The notes under the pieces are model-generated. The model did not search any database and was not told where the DNA came from. It saw only the letters and a list, made by a program, of their open reading frames with translations. DNA of 64,000 bases from Phoebastria nigripes (Eukaryota; Chordata; Aves; Procellariiformes; Diomedeidae). The stretch covers positions 456,760-520,759 of the forward strand of contig JAYKAV010003079.1 of assembly GCA_035582835.1 (NCBI GenBank), given 5' to 3'. Shown piece after piece: positions 48,640 through 61,398 of the stretch (the first letter of the stretch is position 1; each line of letters opens with the position of its first letter). Made by a program: the position numbers and the translations under genes.

Positions 48640-49180
48640 ACACTCACAAGTGGGATTCTTTGTTGGTGACATGAGTGCCAGCTGCTCCGTAAGGGAGGGA
48701 AGCCGGGAGCTGAGGGGGATACTGTGGCCAGCAGGGCAGGACTTTGCCAGCCAGGGCCTGTCCCACCACCCCCAGCCAGGGAGCAAGGCAGGCAGGGGTG
48801 GGAGGGCAGCCCAGAGCCCAGGTCATCAGACAAGTATGTGATGATGAAGCAGGTCTGAGGTCAAGCACATAAGTCAATCCTCAAGTCAGGGTCAGGATCA
48901 GGACTGGTGGGGTGAACAAAGGCCAGACATAGCCCAGGGATCACCAGGCAGGTCCATGGTTACCAGGCAGGTCTGAAGTCAACATGGAAAGTGAGTGGGT
49001 CAGGGTCCAGATCAGCAGGACCCAGATCAGCGGGACCCATGGCAGTACATGTGATGATCTGCCACTTATAGCCACCCGTTTTCTCCTCCTGTGACACAGG
49101 TGGGGAGTCATTTTGGTAAATCAAGAGCAAAGAGCCTTGACTGCTAGATGAAGAAATCCTACATAGCAATGTTTGTAAGT
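48640..49180. repeat. Unidentified GC-richer patch with short imperfect repeats
   Basis: Recurrent CAGGTC-containing phrases (GCAGGTCTGAGGTCAAG, GGCAGGTCTGAAGTCAAC, ACCAGGCAGGTC twice) and a 15-bp tandem pair AGATCAGCRGGACCC (49009-49038). Composition differs from the surrounding AT-rich DNA. Possibly an old transposon or LTR piece; family unknown. Confidence 0.35.
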
Positions 49181-51646
49181 GCAAAGTAGTCAGGAAGGCT
49201 AAGCCACTCTTTCCTCTTTGTGGTTATCACATTAAGGTGACAGCTGATGACACTCTCACAAGGTTCTTCATAAATAGTTGCCTTCCTCTGTTCAGAGCAG
49301 GAGTCCATCTTTGGGACTTTGTATCAAGCACCATTTTCACATAGTGGTGGTCTAATTATCATGAACATGCTAGCAGAAATTCATCTGCTGGCAAACACGT
49401 GACTGATTTGGAGAATCAGTCCAAAGTCTTAATAAACATAGTCTGGGGATATCNGGATATTAATTTGCATCAGGCTCCAGAAGGAAATGTCAGATACTCT
49501 GCTTGAACCAAGGGATAAGCTGGGCTTCTTATCACATGCCCTGCTAATTCCCTGGGGTGGGGGGGTTGATCTGAGCATTTTCCTCCATTCGGTGTGCTCC
49601 AGGAGATGGGGGAGAACATGAGGTCATGATTCAGATCAACCCTGCCGGACAGGAATATTTCTGGTTTCCAATTCTGACATCAGTGAAGAGCCTCTGGGCT
49701 TTCCCTTTTCTGCCAGAGCTACGCTTGCAGGACACTTGAAAGGGAACATACAGCATGGGTCCTGCTTTCCTTGCCCCTTGTATTTTTTTTCTTGATGAGA
49801 AGCTGATCCATCATTATGATGAACATCGTTTCCCCAAGATACTGGTAGAATTTTTTCTAGTTGAGAAAATTGAACTTNAAACAGGAATAAAAGTGTTAGC
49901 TTCATACACAGCTCATTCCCACTTTATAAATCTCTTTAAAGAATATAATGAGGTCAGTATTACACAACTGACTGATTTGTAAATGCCTGGAAAAATCAAT
50001 TGAAAACACTCATCTCCTGACCTATTTTTTCTGTTACTGCTTCATATTTCTGACTTAAAGGTCCTTGGGGTTTTGGTTCATTGCATGTAAATTATTAATC
50101 TGTTATGTACATGAGAAGCAAAGAAAATAGTATCTGATGTCTTTCCTCTGCAGCTCTGGACTATATTATAGAGGCAGAAAGCCATCCTTCATATAGACGT
50201 CACATCTGAAAAGCTTGTTAGTTTTACTTGTTAATTTTTTTCTTTTTCCAGTTAATACTACTATTTAGGGTACTCGGTTACCCACCACTGAAATTCTTCA
50301 AGATACCTTTTCTGAATGAGGCANCCCCAGAGAAGAGGGTTACTGGATGAACAAAACTAATACAAGACATTTATTTTTTAACTGACTTGGAAATTTTGCT
50401 ACAGCATGAGAAGCTATTCTCTCAAAATTAAAATAACTTGTAGGCTTTATACTTGCCACAGATACCCAGTGAAATGTAAGCACATGGGGAACAACNTGAT
50501 TTTACAAGTCTGGGGGTTTGAGTAATTGCTGAGAAATTCAGGTTAAAGGAAATATTATATATGTGTATATACATACGGATTTATTGCCATATCACTATAA
50601 GTTTCTGTCAGTAAGCTTTTCTTCTTTTTATCTGGCCTTGTTCCTTTTGTGTGGTGCTGTAGGAGCAGTAGCCATCCTGGCTTTCAGCCGGGCCAAGATC
50701 AGTCCCAGGAGAAGGCGTGTGGCTGTTCGGGCAGGGCTTGCTGCCTGAACAACTCTTCCACGTTCCTCCAGAAGAACAGGGTCGAATTTGTTGTTTCTGG
50801 GGTTTGCTTGCTCAGCGTGTCATTTTGGAATGATTTCGGGGATCCCAGATGGAAACAAATTTGAGGACTGCTTTTTGTAGCTGGAAATGAACATTGCTTA
50901 TAAAACAAAGGTATAAAAACGACAAACGTCTCACTTGGCTAATCAAGGTGACTGTATTGCAAAAGAGCTAGAGTAATGGAGTTTATCTGAAAAACTTGAA
51001 GTAACTTTAAATATTGCTTCTGTGAATGAGCTCTGCAGATCACTTGGGAAGAGCATGACATGCAGGTATTAAGGCCAAGTATTAAGGCGCGTAGGTAACG
51101 AAGCATTTTATCAAGAGGAATTCTTGCTACGTGCTAGAACCAGGGTTTTTTTGTTCTTGTTACACATAAGAACTTTTAGTGGCACTTTGTAACAGATTTT
51201 CAACAAAAATAACAACCGGTATCGGTCACTCGGGGTGCAGGGGCAGAGCGGGCTGGGCGCATGGGGGTGAGGGGGAGGCGGAGGCCGGGCCCACGCTCCA
51301 CAAGCGGGAGGAGGGATGGAGCCACAGGCGGGGACGCAGAGGGACGCTTTCAGAGTTTCGGAGATGGGAAGGCTGAAAAGGGAGGAATGAAGCAGCTGGC
51401 GGAGGAGAGCGGAGAAAGGTGCGGCCTGGGGTGGGCAAAGGCTGAGGGCGCTGAGGGGGACAGCGGCGCTGACCAGGCGGACCCCGACTGCGGCGGGCAG
51501 GGGGCCTGCAAGCAAGCCAGGGTAGGTGGCGCCCCTACCCCGCCTCCGCCTGCCCGGGGCTGCCGCTCCCCGCGCGGGGCAGTGGCTCCGGGTCCGGCCC
51601 TCCCCGTTACCGCCCCGCCACCGCCNCCGCCCCCCGTCACTAGGCG

Positions 51647-51757
51647 ATGGTGCAGCCAAGATGGCGGCGGCCGCCGAGTGAGCGCGAGCGCGAGCAGAGG
51701 CAGCGGCTCCGCTCCCGGCGGCCTCCCCGCCTCGGGCAGGGGGAGGCGGAGGGATGA
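51647..51757 (+). other. Upstream ORFs in BLTP3B 5' UTR (two, nested)
   Basis: A 36-codon frame from the ATG at 51647 stops at 51757. A second, 6-codon frame (MAAAAE) starts at the YY1-overlapping ATG 51661 and stops at 51681. Both end before the main ATG at 51812. They matter only if transcription starts upstream of them. Confidence 0.45.
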
Positions 51758-51811
51758 GGCGCGTCCCCGGTCCCCGCTGGTCGTCGTGAGAGGCGCGGGC
51801 CGGCAGACACC

Positions 51812-51855
51812 ATGGCGGGGATTATCAAGAAGCAGATCCTGAAGCATCTCTCCAG
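51812..51855 (+). CDS. BLTP3B: BLTP3B (UHRF1BP1L/SHIP164) exon 1, partial gene
   Basis: BLTP3B is a VPS13-like bridge lipid-transfer protein of endosomal/vesicle membranes (family knowledge). Only the first coding exon is here: MAGIIKKQILKHLS plus two bases of the next codon, ending CTCCAG|GTCAGT in phase 2. This is the start of the N-terminal chorein helix. Recognition rests on this short conserved N-terminus, the excellent start context (CACCATGG), the CpG island and the conserved position next to ACTR6. The next exon, expected to begin FTKNLSPDK, was not found in the 12 kb that follow, so intron 1 runs off the right edge. The paralogue UHRF1BP1 (BLTP3A) has a similar start; gene order favours BLTP3B. 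Confidence 0.85.
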
Positions 51856-52250
51856 GTCAGTGGGGCGCCGTGCCCCGGGTAGGCTGAGAGGTGTGCGGGG
51901 GGGCGGCGGCGACAGCTCCCGGTCCCGCGCCTCCGGGCGGAGAGCGGCCCCCGAGGCCTGGCGCGGGGCGGGGGGACCAGGCTTCATTCAGCCCGCGGAG
52001 GGTGGAGCTGGAGCCGCCTTCTCGGGGTGACTGTTGGCGGCGGAGGGGGTGGCCGGCGGTGACAGCCGCATAAATGGCCCCCAGCTCCCTCGCTCGGTGG
52101 CCGGCGGCGCAGGCGCCCGCCCGAGGCGAGGAGGGGGCTCGGTCTGCCTGGCGCAGAAGGGAGTTACCGAGTGAGTCACCGCTGGGCTCCGGTCGCCTCC
52201 CCGCTGGGCAGACGGTGCCCGCCCCCGCGGCCCGCCGCACGGCGCCGTGG

Positions 52251-52285
52251 CGAGCCGAGCCGAGCCGAGCCGAGCCGAGCCGAGC
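52251..52285. repeat. CGAGC pentanucleotide repeat (7 copies)
   Basis: Seven perfect CGAGC units followed by CGGGC, at the 5' end of BLTP3B intron 1 inside the CpG island. Confidence 0.95.
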
Positions 52286-54447
52286 CGGGCGGGGGCTGCC
52301 GGGACGGGGCGGGCGAGAGCCGGTGCAGCTGCTCCTGCGGAGGAAAGTTGGTGGCGGGAGGCGCCGGGGTGGCGGCGGGCAGCGGCTGCGGGGTCCCCCG
52401 GGAGGCGGTGGCGCAGCCCCTCGGCGGGGGGCGCTGGCGGGGCCCGCGGGGCGCCCGCCGGAGCAGCCTGTGGCGGTGAGAAGGTGTGCGAGGGGAGTGT
52501 GGAAAAGAAAGGGGGGAAACCCCACACCCCGTCGTGATTCCAAGGCGGCGGGGGGTTTTACACAAGCCGTCCCAGTTCGCTTGCTCGCTGGGGGTGTGGG
52601 AGCTCTGCGTGTGTCCTTGCAGGTCTGGTCGCGACATCTGAGCTCTTGCACAGGCAGGTGAGGCCGCGTAACAAAAGAGATGCCTTCCGGTGCACGCAAA
52701 GGGATGAAATAAGTTCGACGTTTTCTGGGTGACTGAAACCATATCTAACATGCCTCGTGGGTTAAAACAGAAAACAAACAAAAAAAACCCCTACTGTAGA
52801 ATTTTGTAGCTGTCAATGTCGTGTGTTTGAAAGATGGAAAAACTGCAGGAAGTACACGATCTGATTGATACAATTTTAAAAAGCCACATTACATTTCTCC
52901 CATTTTCTAAAGAGAGACAAAAACCTATTAGGTACTTGANCTGTCATGATACCACAGCACTGTTATTCTTCAGAGCTTACTTTTATAAATTAAAAAATAT
53001 AACCTGAAATATTGGTCCCTTATTTGCTTATTTTCTCAAAACGTTTTATTCTATTTTNGTGTGGTATTTCTGAAAGGTGTTTATTTTCATCAGTGCTAAT
53101 AAATAGAGAAAATCAAACAAAATGAAATGACAGATTGTCATTTGACTAATCTGTTGATGATGCACAGGGATAACAATTCTCATTCCAAATCCTTTGATAT
53201 CTATCCGCTAAAGATGACGTATGAACCAGTAGTAGAATAGTTTTTCTCTTCCACTCATGAGTTTTGTAGCTGGGAATGCTGGTAAAGAAATCTTGTCTTC
53301 ACATGAAAATAACTGAGCACTATGTGAATGGAAATGCAATACAAAGATGTCATCAGCCTTGCGTCAGTTTTCTAATCAGAAATGTGCATGGAATCACTGG
53401 ACTTAATTGACTGATACAGCTCATTCCTATAGAACTGTTCAGCAAGCTGTATGGAAAGAGAAGTGAACTCTAGTCTCTGTGCTACAGGTTAAAGTCTAAA
53501 ATGTGTCTGGGAACTGGGCATGAGTAACATGAGCTGGTTTTTGTCTAGTTTTTCAAATAAACAGCTGAATAGATTAGAATTAAGTACTACTTAATGTTGA
53601 TAAATTTGTGTTTGCTTTCTTGTGTGATGTGATAATGCTTATGCAACAAGACTATCAAATGATTGTGACAAGTTTCATCATTTTTAAAAAGCTTATGGGA
53701 TGTATCTAACTATCTGAGGTTTGCAAGTTGAAGTTGAGACTCATGATCCACAGTATGTTGACATTAAAAGAGCGTGTTTGCTACCTAAAACATAGACAGT
53801 ATTATTATTAAGCCCCTTATTATGGGTGTTCTTAATCACATGATCAGATAATATCTTTTCTCCCTGCAGAACTGGTGCTTCAGTGGTTGCAGAAGTTGGT
53901 TACACAAGAAAACAGAATTCAAGTGACAGGAGCACCTGTAAATCTGGTGGCTTTTTAAATTTCAGGAACTTGGTTTTTCAACAAAAATTACAATGTTGTT
54001 CTTTATTTCAGGATTTTCTTTAGTATGTTTTATAAGAACATGATTAAGGTAGGCTTCACACACTGTTTTATTTCAGTCTAGAGCCAAATACATAAGGAAT
54101 TTCCTGTAATACAGAGGGTGCCAAAGGACACTTTCACTTTGTGCTCTATTACTATATTGGTTCCTGTTTGCAATTTTCTTAGTTCCTCGAAACTGATGCC
54201 TGTTTGCCATCTTCAACAAAGCAGGTATTAGTGGCAGGATTAAAATATACTAGAAGAAGTCCATATATAATAAAGGAAGAGTGGAAAGAATTATCCTGTT
54301 ATCTCGATTTGCTTTCATTTTTGATGATTGTATTTCTCTTTATGTTTGAACAAAGCCAAATCTAATATGTACTTCAAAGAACAAATAGAGGATATGAACT
54401 TGTACCTTCAGTTACAGAGAAGTACTTTCCTTTTTTTGCCACAAATC

Positions 54448-54516
54448 ACAGAATTGCAGAATGGTTGAGGTTGGCAGGGATCTCTGGAGGTTATCTTGTC
54501 CAGCTCTCCCAAATCA
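54448..54516 (-). mobile_element. CR1 LINE 3'-end fragment G
   Basis: Reversed CR1 terminus: CACAGAATTGCAGAATGGTT, GAGGTTGGCAGGGATCTCTG, GTCCAGCTCTCCC. Only about 70 bases remain. Confidence 0.8.
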
Positions 54517-57500
54517 TCATTGATTTAGCAATATTTGCCATGAAGATTGCTGCAATATCTGTTACTCATGCGTTAGCAATTTTCAGCTTTCTTACTATCT
54601 AGATACTGTATATGCAAACTTAAAAGTGTTGTGTCATTCAGCAGTGTNGTTTCCATTTAGCAGTTTACAGTGCCTTTAGGTGAACTGATATGGACACTGG
54701 TGTTGTGAAGGAGCCTGATCATTCCACATATGTTAGCTAGGGAAAATTTTTACATAGGTATGAGTCTTTAAGGTCTGAGAACAAGAAGAAGAGGAAGACC
54801 CAAGCTGCATTTTGGAATAGTTTTGGTATCTAAATGAGTTTTTACCTTTGTAAAAGGTTTTTCTTATTGCTGTGTTGCAGCTTAAGAACAGTGAAGGTAG
54901 CAGAGCTTATTTACTCAGCTTGTAGCAAACCTGTATCTTATGTCAGGATCTGGTGATGAGTTTTTTAGCTTTCTCGCAGTCTTTTAAAAACTTAAAATAT
55001 AAGCTATGTCCTCTATCATCAACATGCGTTGCTCTTCTCCAAGGCTGTGGAAGAAAATGAGGAGNAGGGAAAGGCTGGGGGGGAACAAAATACATTTTTT
55101 TTGTTGTTCTTCAGGTTATGTGGTGCTTGGCATAGTATATGAAACTAAATGCTATCTGCTAAGCTGAAGAAATGAGTTTGTCATTTGGAGGCTTGAATTT
55201 TTCTCNGCTCCATATTGTGGTAGGTGTGGTTTTTGTGAATGCGGGTGGTGAAGTNTCTTTATTTCATAATATACGTGCCCTAAAATGAAACAAGTATCTG
55301 GATAATGACATTATCCTTTACAAAGGTAGGAATGAGACACTGTGCCTAGGAGTCTTCTGTGTAGAGTTAGGATCACTTGCTCTTACTGTCAAGGTCTTCC
55401 CCAGTGAACTGAAACTTGTGTTGAATCTTCATATGTGCTGTTACATGTTTTCACGGGTGAGACATTTCTTGTTGAACAGCACCTTTTATTGCAAGATTTT
55501 CTGTGCACTGCTCTGCTATGATAATAGCAGATACCCTTCAGTGTTACTTCTTTTTCCTTAGTTAGACTTTGTAGACAAGTGTATAAAACAATGGTGTTAA
55601 AGATTTCCAGTAGGACTCTAGATTGCACTATGCAAGTTCACAATAGTGTTCCTGTTATACTATCTGTGGTTATAAGGGGATCATCTCCACCACAGGGGTT
55701 TGAATCTTGAGTTGTTTGAATCCAAGATACTGACAGAGATTGGGTTTTACTGACACAGACTTGTATAAGGGTTTTTTCAGGTGTGTTTTGGTTTTGGCTT
55801 TTAGTATCATTGACTGAAATTCCCTTTCTAGTTAATGAGCGGTCTAAAGGAGTCTTCTGTGTAAGTATCTGCAATATCCATGCCTTTCTGTGAAAAACAG
55901 TTTTGTTTATCAAAATATGTCTAAGCATCATGAAGGAAAGCTTACAAACTTTGCCTCTACGTTGATTTAAGTAGCCCCACTGAATATGACGTTGTTCATC
56001 TCAGTTAGATATTAACTCTTAAGTTTACCAATGATAACACATACTTCAACTTAAAAAATTGCATTCTTTGTTTGAATCTTATTTGCTATTTTCACGAGGA
56101 AAACAGTAAGGGGTTTAAAAGTGTTTGGTATGGCAGAAACCCAAATCATTTTCAGTTTGTGTCATTAGTTAATGTTCTGCNTGAACTTAGACCTTCTTTG
56201 CTTTTGCTCACCTGAAGCAATAGATGTGAAAATACTAAGATTTCAATAGAAGAAAACTGCAGTAAATTTTGTAAGAATTTTTTTCACCTTATAGTTGGGA
56301 AATCATTCCAAAATGCATATGAAGATTGGTTTTACAAAGAATAGCATACTAATTGTATGGATATCGGGAATCANCTGATCCTGAAACAGTGATATCCTAC
56401 ATCATCTGGTACAACGTCACTGATACAATGTCCTACCTAAATATTTGACCTGCATATCACCCTGCTTTTATACCAGTAAGACATGCCTGTTGGGTGAGGG
56501 ATGTTGCCACCTCAAGAGATCTGAGGTGACACCTTTTAGAATCTACCAATGTAACACCTTTATTTGGCCAGAATGGGCTCGTTTCTTCCTGTAACTAAAT
56601 GACCAAAATCGTTTGGATGACCTTTGAAACTTCTGCTAGTAGCAAAAGAAGTAGAATTTTTGCTTATTTTCATTTTGTGTATTCCACTTCTATGTCACTT
56701 TAGTTTTGTGAAAGTTATCCAATTCTTTTAGCCAGCCAAAGAACACGAAGTGTGTACTTTTCCTAGAATAAGCATAAAACNGCTTCTCTCTTTGCTTGTA
56801 CTGAAGATTTTACAGAGTGTATTCTATGTGACTGACTTTATTGGCTTATGTAGTATGTGGGAAAATTGCAAACCACAATTTAGACGTAACAACCTATATT
56901 GTTCTGAATGAATGAATGTTGAATTTGAATGCTTACGGAAAGCGTTAGCATAATGTCTATCTTAAATGCTGCACCTAGTGAAAGAACGAGTCTGAAAAAG
57001 GACAGGTAGTAAAGCAGAACTGCTTGAGACAGCAGAAGAGAACGAGGAGAAAGAGCAATTTAAAGTTTCATTATAATCTTATATTTCTTAAATTCCCTTA
57101 TGTTTGAAATTCAGTACTACTTGTATTTAAGTGGAGACTTCATGCCAACAGTTTTGTCTGTGTGAATGTGTTGGTAGTGTTCTGATGAGCATAAAGGAAT
57201 CAATAAATGTTTTTTTCAACAAAAATAAAAAACCTTTCTTCTATTTTTGCTAGTAGCTTCATGCACCGTATTGCATTTTAAGCTTCTGTGACAGAACATC
57301 TTCCAAAAGGCCAAACTGAAATTGCTGTGGTGCTTTATGAAATTATAAAGGTATTTTGGAGATAAACCAGCAATAATATATTTGCTGGTAGAATTCTTAA
57401 TCATTANATTTATTAAGATTTAATATTAAATCTTGTGTTACATCTCAGAAAGATCTCTTAAGCTTTTAGTAGCATTTGGGTTAATAAAATAAACTCACAC

Positions 57501-60500
57501 AATTTAACTTCTTGTTTTCAGTTTGTTTTATGTTATTTTTGCAAATGTATTATAAATCTGGATGCTGATTCTGCAGACATTTTATTTGTACAGTTAAAGT
57601 TCTGCTGAAGCTTTGTTGAAGTCAGACACCTCTTATGTGTACATAATAAAAATTAATGCATTTGCAGAATCAACATTTTACTTGTATAGTATGCAATCAT
57701 TTTCTTTAAATGATTCTCAGAATAGTTTTACTGGGAAATAAGTTTCAGAATGAAAATGATGTTGAAGATTACTTCGTGTTCAAGTAGCTGATACACTAGT
57801 GTGAAGCATTCTCAGGAAAAAGGGTATTTAAATAAAGCCTGTGAAGAATAAAATTGTGTCTTATGTTCAAATGATTATGGAGTGTGTAAGAATCAAAACA
57901 AAGCCCACAGTTACATTTTTTGAAATTCGGTATTTCTCCTGCNGAAGCCTTGGTGTTTTGTTTTATATCAAAGAGGTATAAAAGTAGGTACTAAATAACT
58001 TTCAGAGTGAGAGGTGCTTGTTAAAGTGTATTTTGTTTTATTTTCTGCTTTCTTCTACAAGCAGATTGGTCAAAGGAGATTAGATAATTTCTGATGAAAC
58101 ATTAATGGAATTATAGAAGCTTACACAAACTGATTTGTTTCACAGATTTTTTTGCAAATCATGAGAATAACTGCTAACAAGTAATTACACAGCATATCTA
58201 GGTTTTGGCGGCTTGCGGGGGAACCCAGGTTTGTCAATCCGGTAGCTGCCCCAGGAGTTCTTCTGTACACCTTTTGTGGAGCTGGTGCTAACCAGGGTTC
58301 AGATCTCTTCGCTCTTTCCTCTTTTCATAAGAAGAAACAGGAGAGGAAGGTAAGAAAAGAGCTCCCACTCAGGCTGTGGCTTTCAGTACTTCCAGGCTCC
58401 CCTGTGCAGATCTACGAGCCTTGCTGTGTGAAGAATGTCCCCAGCACAGATTTTGTGGCAGCTCTGCCATGCAGCTTACCATATAGCTTGGGAATACCAG
58501 AGCTTTTATTTTCTCAGAGAAGTTGGCTTCTTCTGTTATCTGACTCCCAAGGAAGCAACCTTGGGATCCAGGAATCTGGAAGTTACGTGGTTGCTTACTT
58601 CTGGAACAATTTTCATGTTGTAGTTGCTCCCATTGCTGGGGATCTGGAGACCTGAGAAAAATAATCATTCGTAACTAGGTATCTGTAATTCACTTTAGTT
58701 ATAAATCTCCTAAACGTTCTGCAGATATACCAACAACTGCCTACCAACGGCACTGTCCAAATGCTTGGATTTTATTGTACCCAAAGCGTAAAAGTGTAGG
58801 AATTAATTATATTTAGACTGAGGCATCTTTTCAAAGTAAAGACAGTTAACAAAAAATTTCTTTTTTTAAATTACCACGTGGTTTGCCAAATTAAAGATTT
58901 AATTTTTAATTTTTGAGAAGCTTAATGTACTAAAATTTCATAGCCTGCAAAATCAGAATGTCAAAGGTGTGCAGGTCTTTGTAGCACCACCCCAAATACA
59001 AAAACAAATCCAAGAAGTCCCATTCCCTTATGTCTGTAGAGTCATGTTTCTTTGGTGTGAATTTTCAATAGGTGAAGTTGAGACACCGTGACTAGGAACA
59101 AATAATGTGGGCTGAGAAATCTCAGGCTGGCAAAACAAAACTGAAAAGTTGTCTCCCATTTCAAAATAAAATAAAAACCTCTTACGCTGCATCTCCGGGC
59201 TATCTTCCTTCTCACATTCCAAATATACTTACTGAGTATCTCTGAAACCGCTTGACTATATTATATAGACCTTTTCTGCATGATTAAAATTTTCTCCATA
59301 AGCTGTTCATTTAAACGTGGCTGCAGTATTGTAGCATCAGACAGCAAGGGATATTCTCACGGGAATCTAGCATTTTACACAGGTCTGTTTCCTTTTTAGT
59401 TCTCTAATGTCATGATGTGTAACAAACTGTTGTGACTGCAGTTATCTTTAGCTAAAACTCTCTTACGTTATTGTATCACTCCTTTTTCCCTTTGAACTTG
59501 ATCCCTTGTGTGTCCCCTGTGTCCCGTTCCCTGCAGCGATCCCAGCTGGCTCTGGTGGAGATTGGTTTGCTGTGAATATCCTTACTACCAAAATGAGTAC
59601 CAGAAGCTTCTCAGAAGCCGTGGCAACTGACCACTTGCTTTCACCAGGAATAGGGGCCTTTTGTCTGAATACCTTGCCCTCAGGTAACTTCCCCTCTCCC
59701 ACCTTTGTAGAGTAAANGTAAGAGGTGGTATGCATTTATGTAAATTTGGGAGTGAAATGAGCTCTATAAAATGTTAACTGGGTTTTCTCACCTGTTTGTT
59801 TTTGTAACTTACAATTCTGCAAAAAATAATTGTTTGCTATGCAGCTATATGTTTTGGGGTTTTTGTTTGGTTTTTTTGTTTGTTTTTTTTTTAAGTCCTG
59901 AACTAAGTTTGCAAAACTAGTTTGTGAAGTAAATCAGCAATCCCATTATAAACATACTTTATGTGTATTTTCTAAATGTAATCTTCTAGGTGTTTCTCAA
60001 TATCTTTAGGCTATTTGACATTTGCTGTTTATCATTTACACCTACTTAATTCCTTTTCATAACTTGATGTTTATTACCTCTGTATTGATAGATATTTGAA
60101 AGATCGGTCAGCTTTTTACCTAGTTTACATAAGAGAATAGCTGATTTTTTTTTTTTTTAAATTAAAATAGTCCTTATAGTTAATGTCTTTTCGAAAAATC
60201 TTACTTTGTTGTGAGATCTGATCAGTTAGCATTAAAAAGATATCTGCTAATGTCACATAAATAAATGATGCAGTTTCCAAAAGGCAGATGTTGTCATGCT
60301 TTTACACTGCACTGTTATTTCTTGATTTTAAATGTATAAAATTATTTTGCATCAAGTGGCTTTTCTTTGCATTAGATACAGAATGTTGTATTTTGAGTGG
60401 AATTTAGTAGTTACCAAGTATATGCAAATTCTCAAAATGTGAGGTGTTATTTTTGCTGCCTGCAATGTGGAAGTTGCATATACCTTGCCACATATGGTTT

Positions 60501-60948
60501 AGTATATTAAGGATTTTATGTTANCCTGTACTCAACATATGCATTAAGGTCCGTCGTGTATAGGATTGTCATGTTTGAAACAAGTTTTTTGGGTTTGATA
60601 ATATTGACCATTTCTATGCTTGTGTAAGTGATATGTGAAAAGACTCATGGAATAGAAAAGCTAATACTGGTCTGTGTGAGGACTTATCATAAATGAAAGA
60701 AAAATTGCTTAAGCAATATCTTACTTACAAGATGATTATCATTCCTGCAGTGTAAGCTCCTCATTTATGCACAGTGCTTGGCTATGTCTGAGCAGATCTG
60801 CTGCATGACACATAATTAGATAATAGCCATTGATGACAGCAGCTGTTTCAGTTCTGCCTGTACCCAAAGAGCAACCAATACAGTTTTTCCAAATAGAAAA
60901 TAATTTCCTGTATGTATTATTACAGAATTAACTAGGGAAAGCTTTATT

Positions 60949-60972
60949 TCTTGACATATATATATGTCAAGA
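60949..60972. repeat. 24-bp perfect palindrome, TA-centred
   Basis: Half-site TCTTGACATATA followed by its exact reverse complement. Confidence 0.9.
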
Positions 60973-61398
60973 GAGTTGGTGGGGATGTCAGTATTTGAGA
61001 AAGTATGGAATGGGTCTTAGAGTGAATGGATGAGTGTACTAAGCTGTCTTGAGGAAGTCAGCTGGAGTAGGAGTCCACGCTGGAGTCCTTCTGTGTCGTG
61101 ATGAAATGGGAGCAATTATTTGGAAAGCATCAGCAAAGCAGATGTACTATTCAATGCTCCGCCTCCTAGGATGGGAGAGATAAGGGGGATGGTGTGACAC
61201 TGCACCAGATGCGTTACACAAATATGGGCTGGTTGTTGAGTCAGGGTCCTAATTAGTGATTTGCCTGGAAAGGAAGATCTGTCTTTGGACTATGGTAAGT
61301 CAAAAGGCCTGATGAGTGTTAGGTGGTTCAGGTCCTGTATAGTAGCCTGAAAAGTCCCACCTGAAGCTGTAGGGTTGTAGGTAGTGTTTTGGACTTCT

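Larger units (their letters stand above)
45157..51640. other. Head-to-head interval between ACTR6 and BLTP3B
   Basis: After the ACTR6 island come CR1 fragment C (46008-46740), a hairpin-forming inverted repeat at 47882-47938, a GC-richer patch with short imperfect repeats at 48640-49180, and then plain AT-rich DNA until the BLTP3B island near 51.2 kb. No gene was recognised. Confidence 0.65.
51230..52700 (+). promoter_or_regulatory. BLTP3B CpG-island promoter
   Basis: CpG-dense sequence spanning the upstream region, first exon and start of intron 1. A YY1-type element (CAAGATGGCGGC, 51658-51669) lies about 145 bases before the start codon, a common place for YY1 just downstream of TATA-less starts. 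Confidence 0.8.

Noticed and set aside
49755..49982. 75-codon plus-strand frame near 49.8 kb
   Set aside because: No recognisable family, no splice or promoter context, typical of chance frames in this AT content.
51111..52781. Many long open frames on both strands (up to 280 codons) around the BLTP3B promoter
   Set aside because: They come from stop-poor CpG-island sequence and the CGAGC repeat, with low-complexity Ala/Pro/Arg/Gly products and no recognisable domain.
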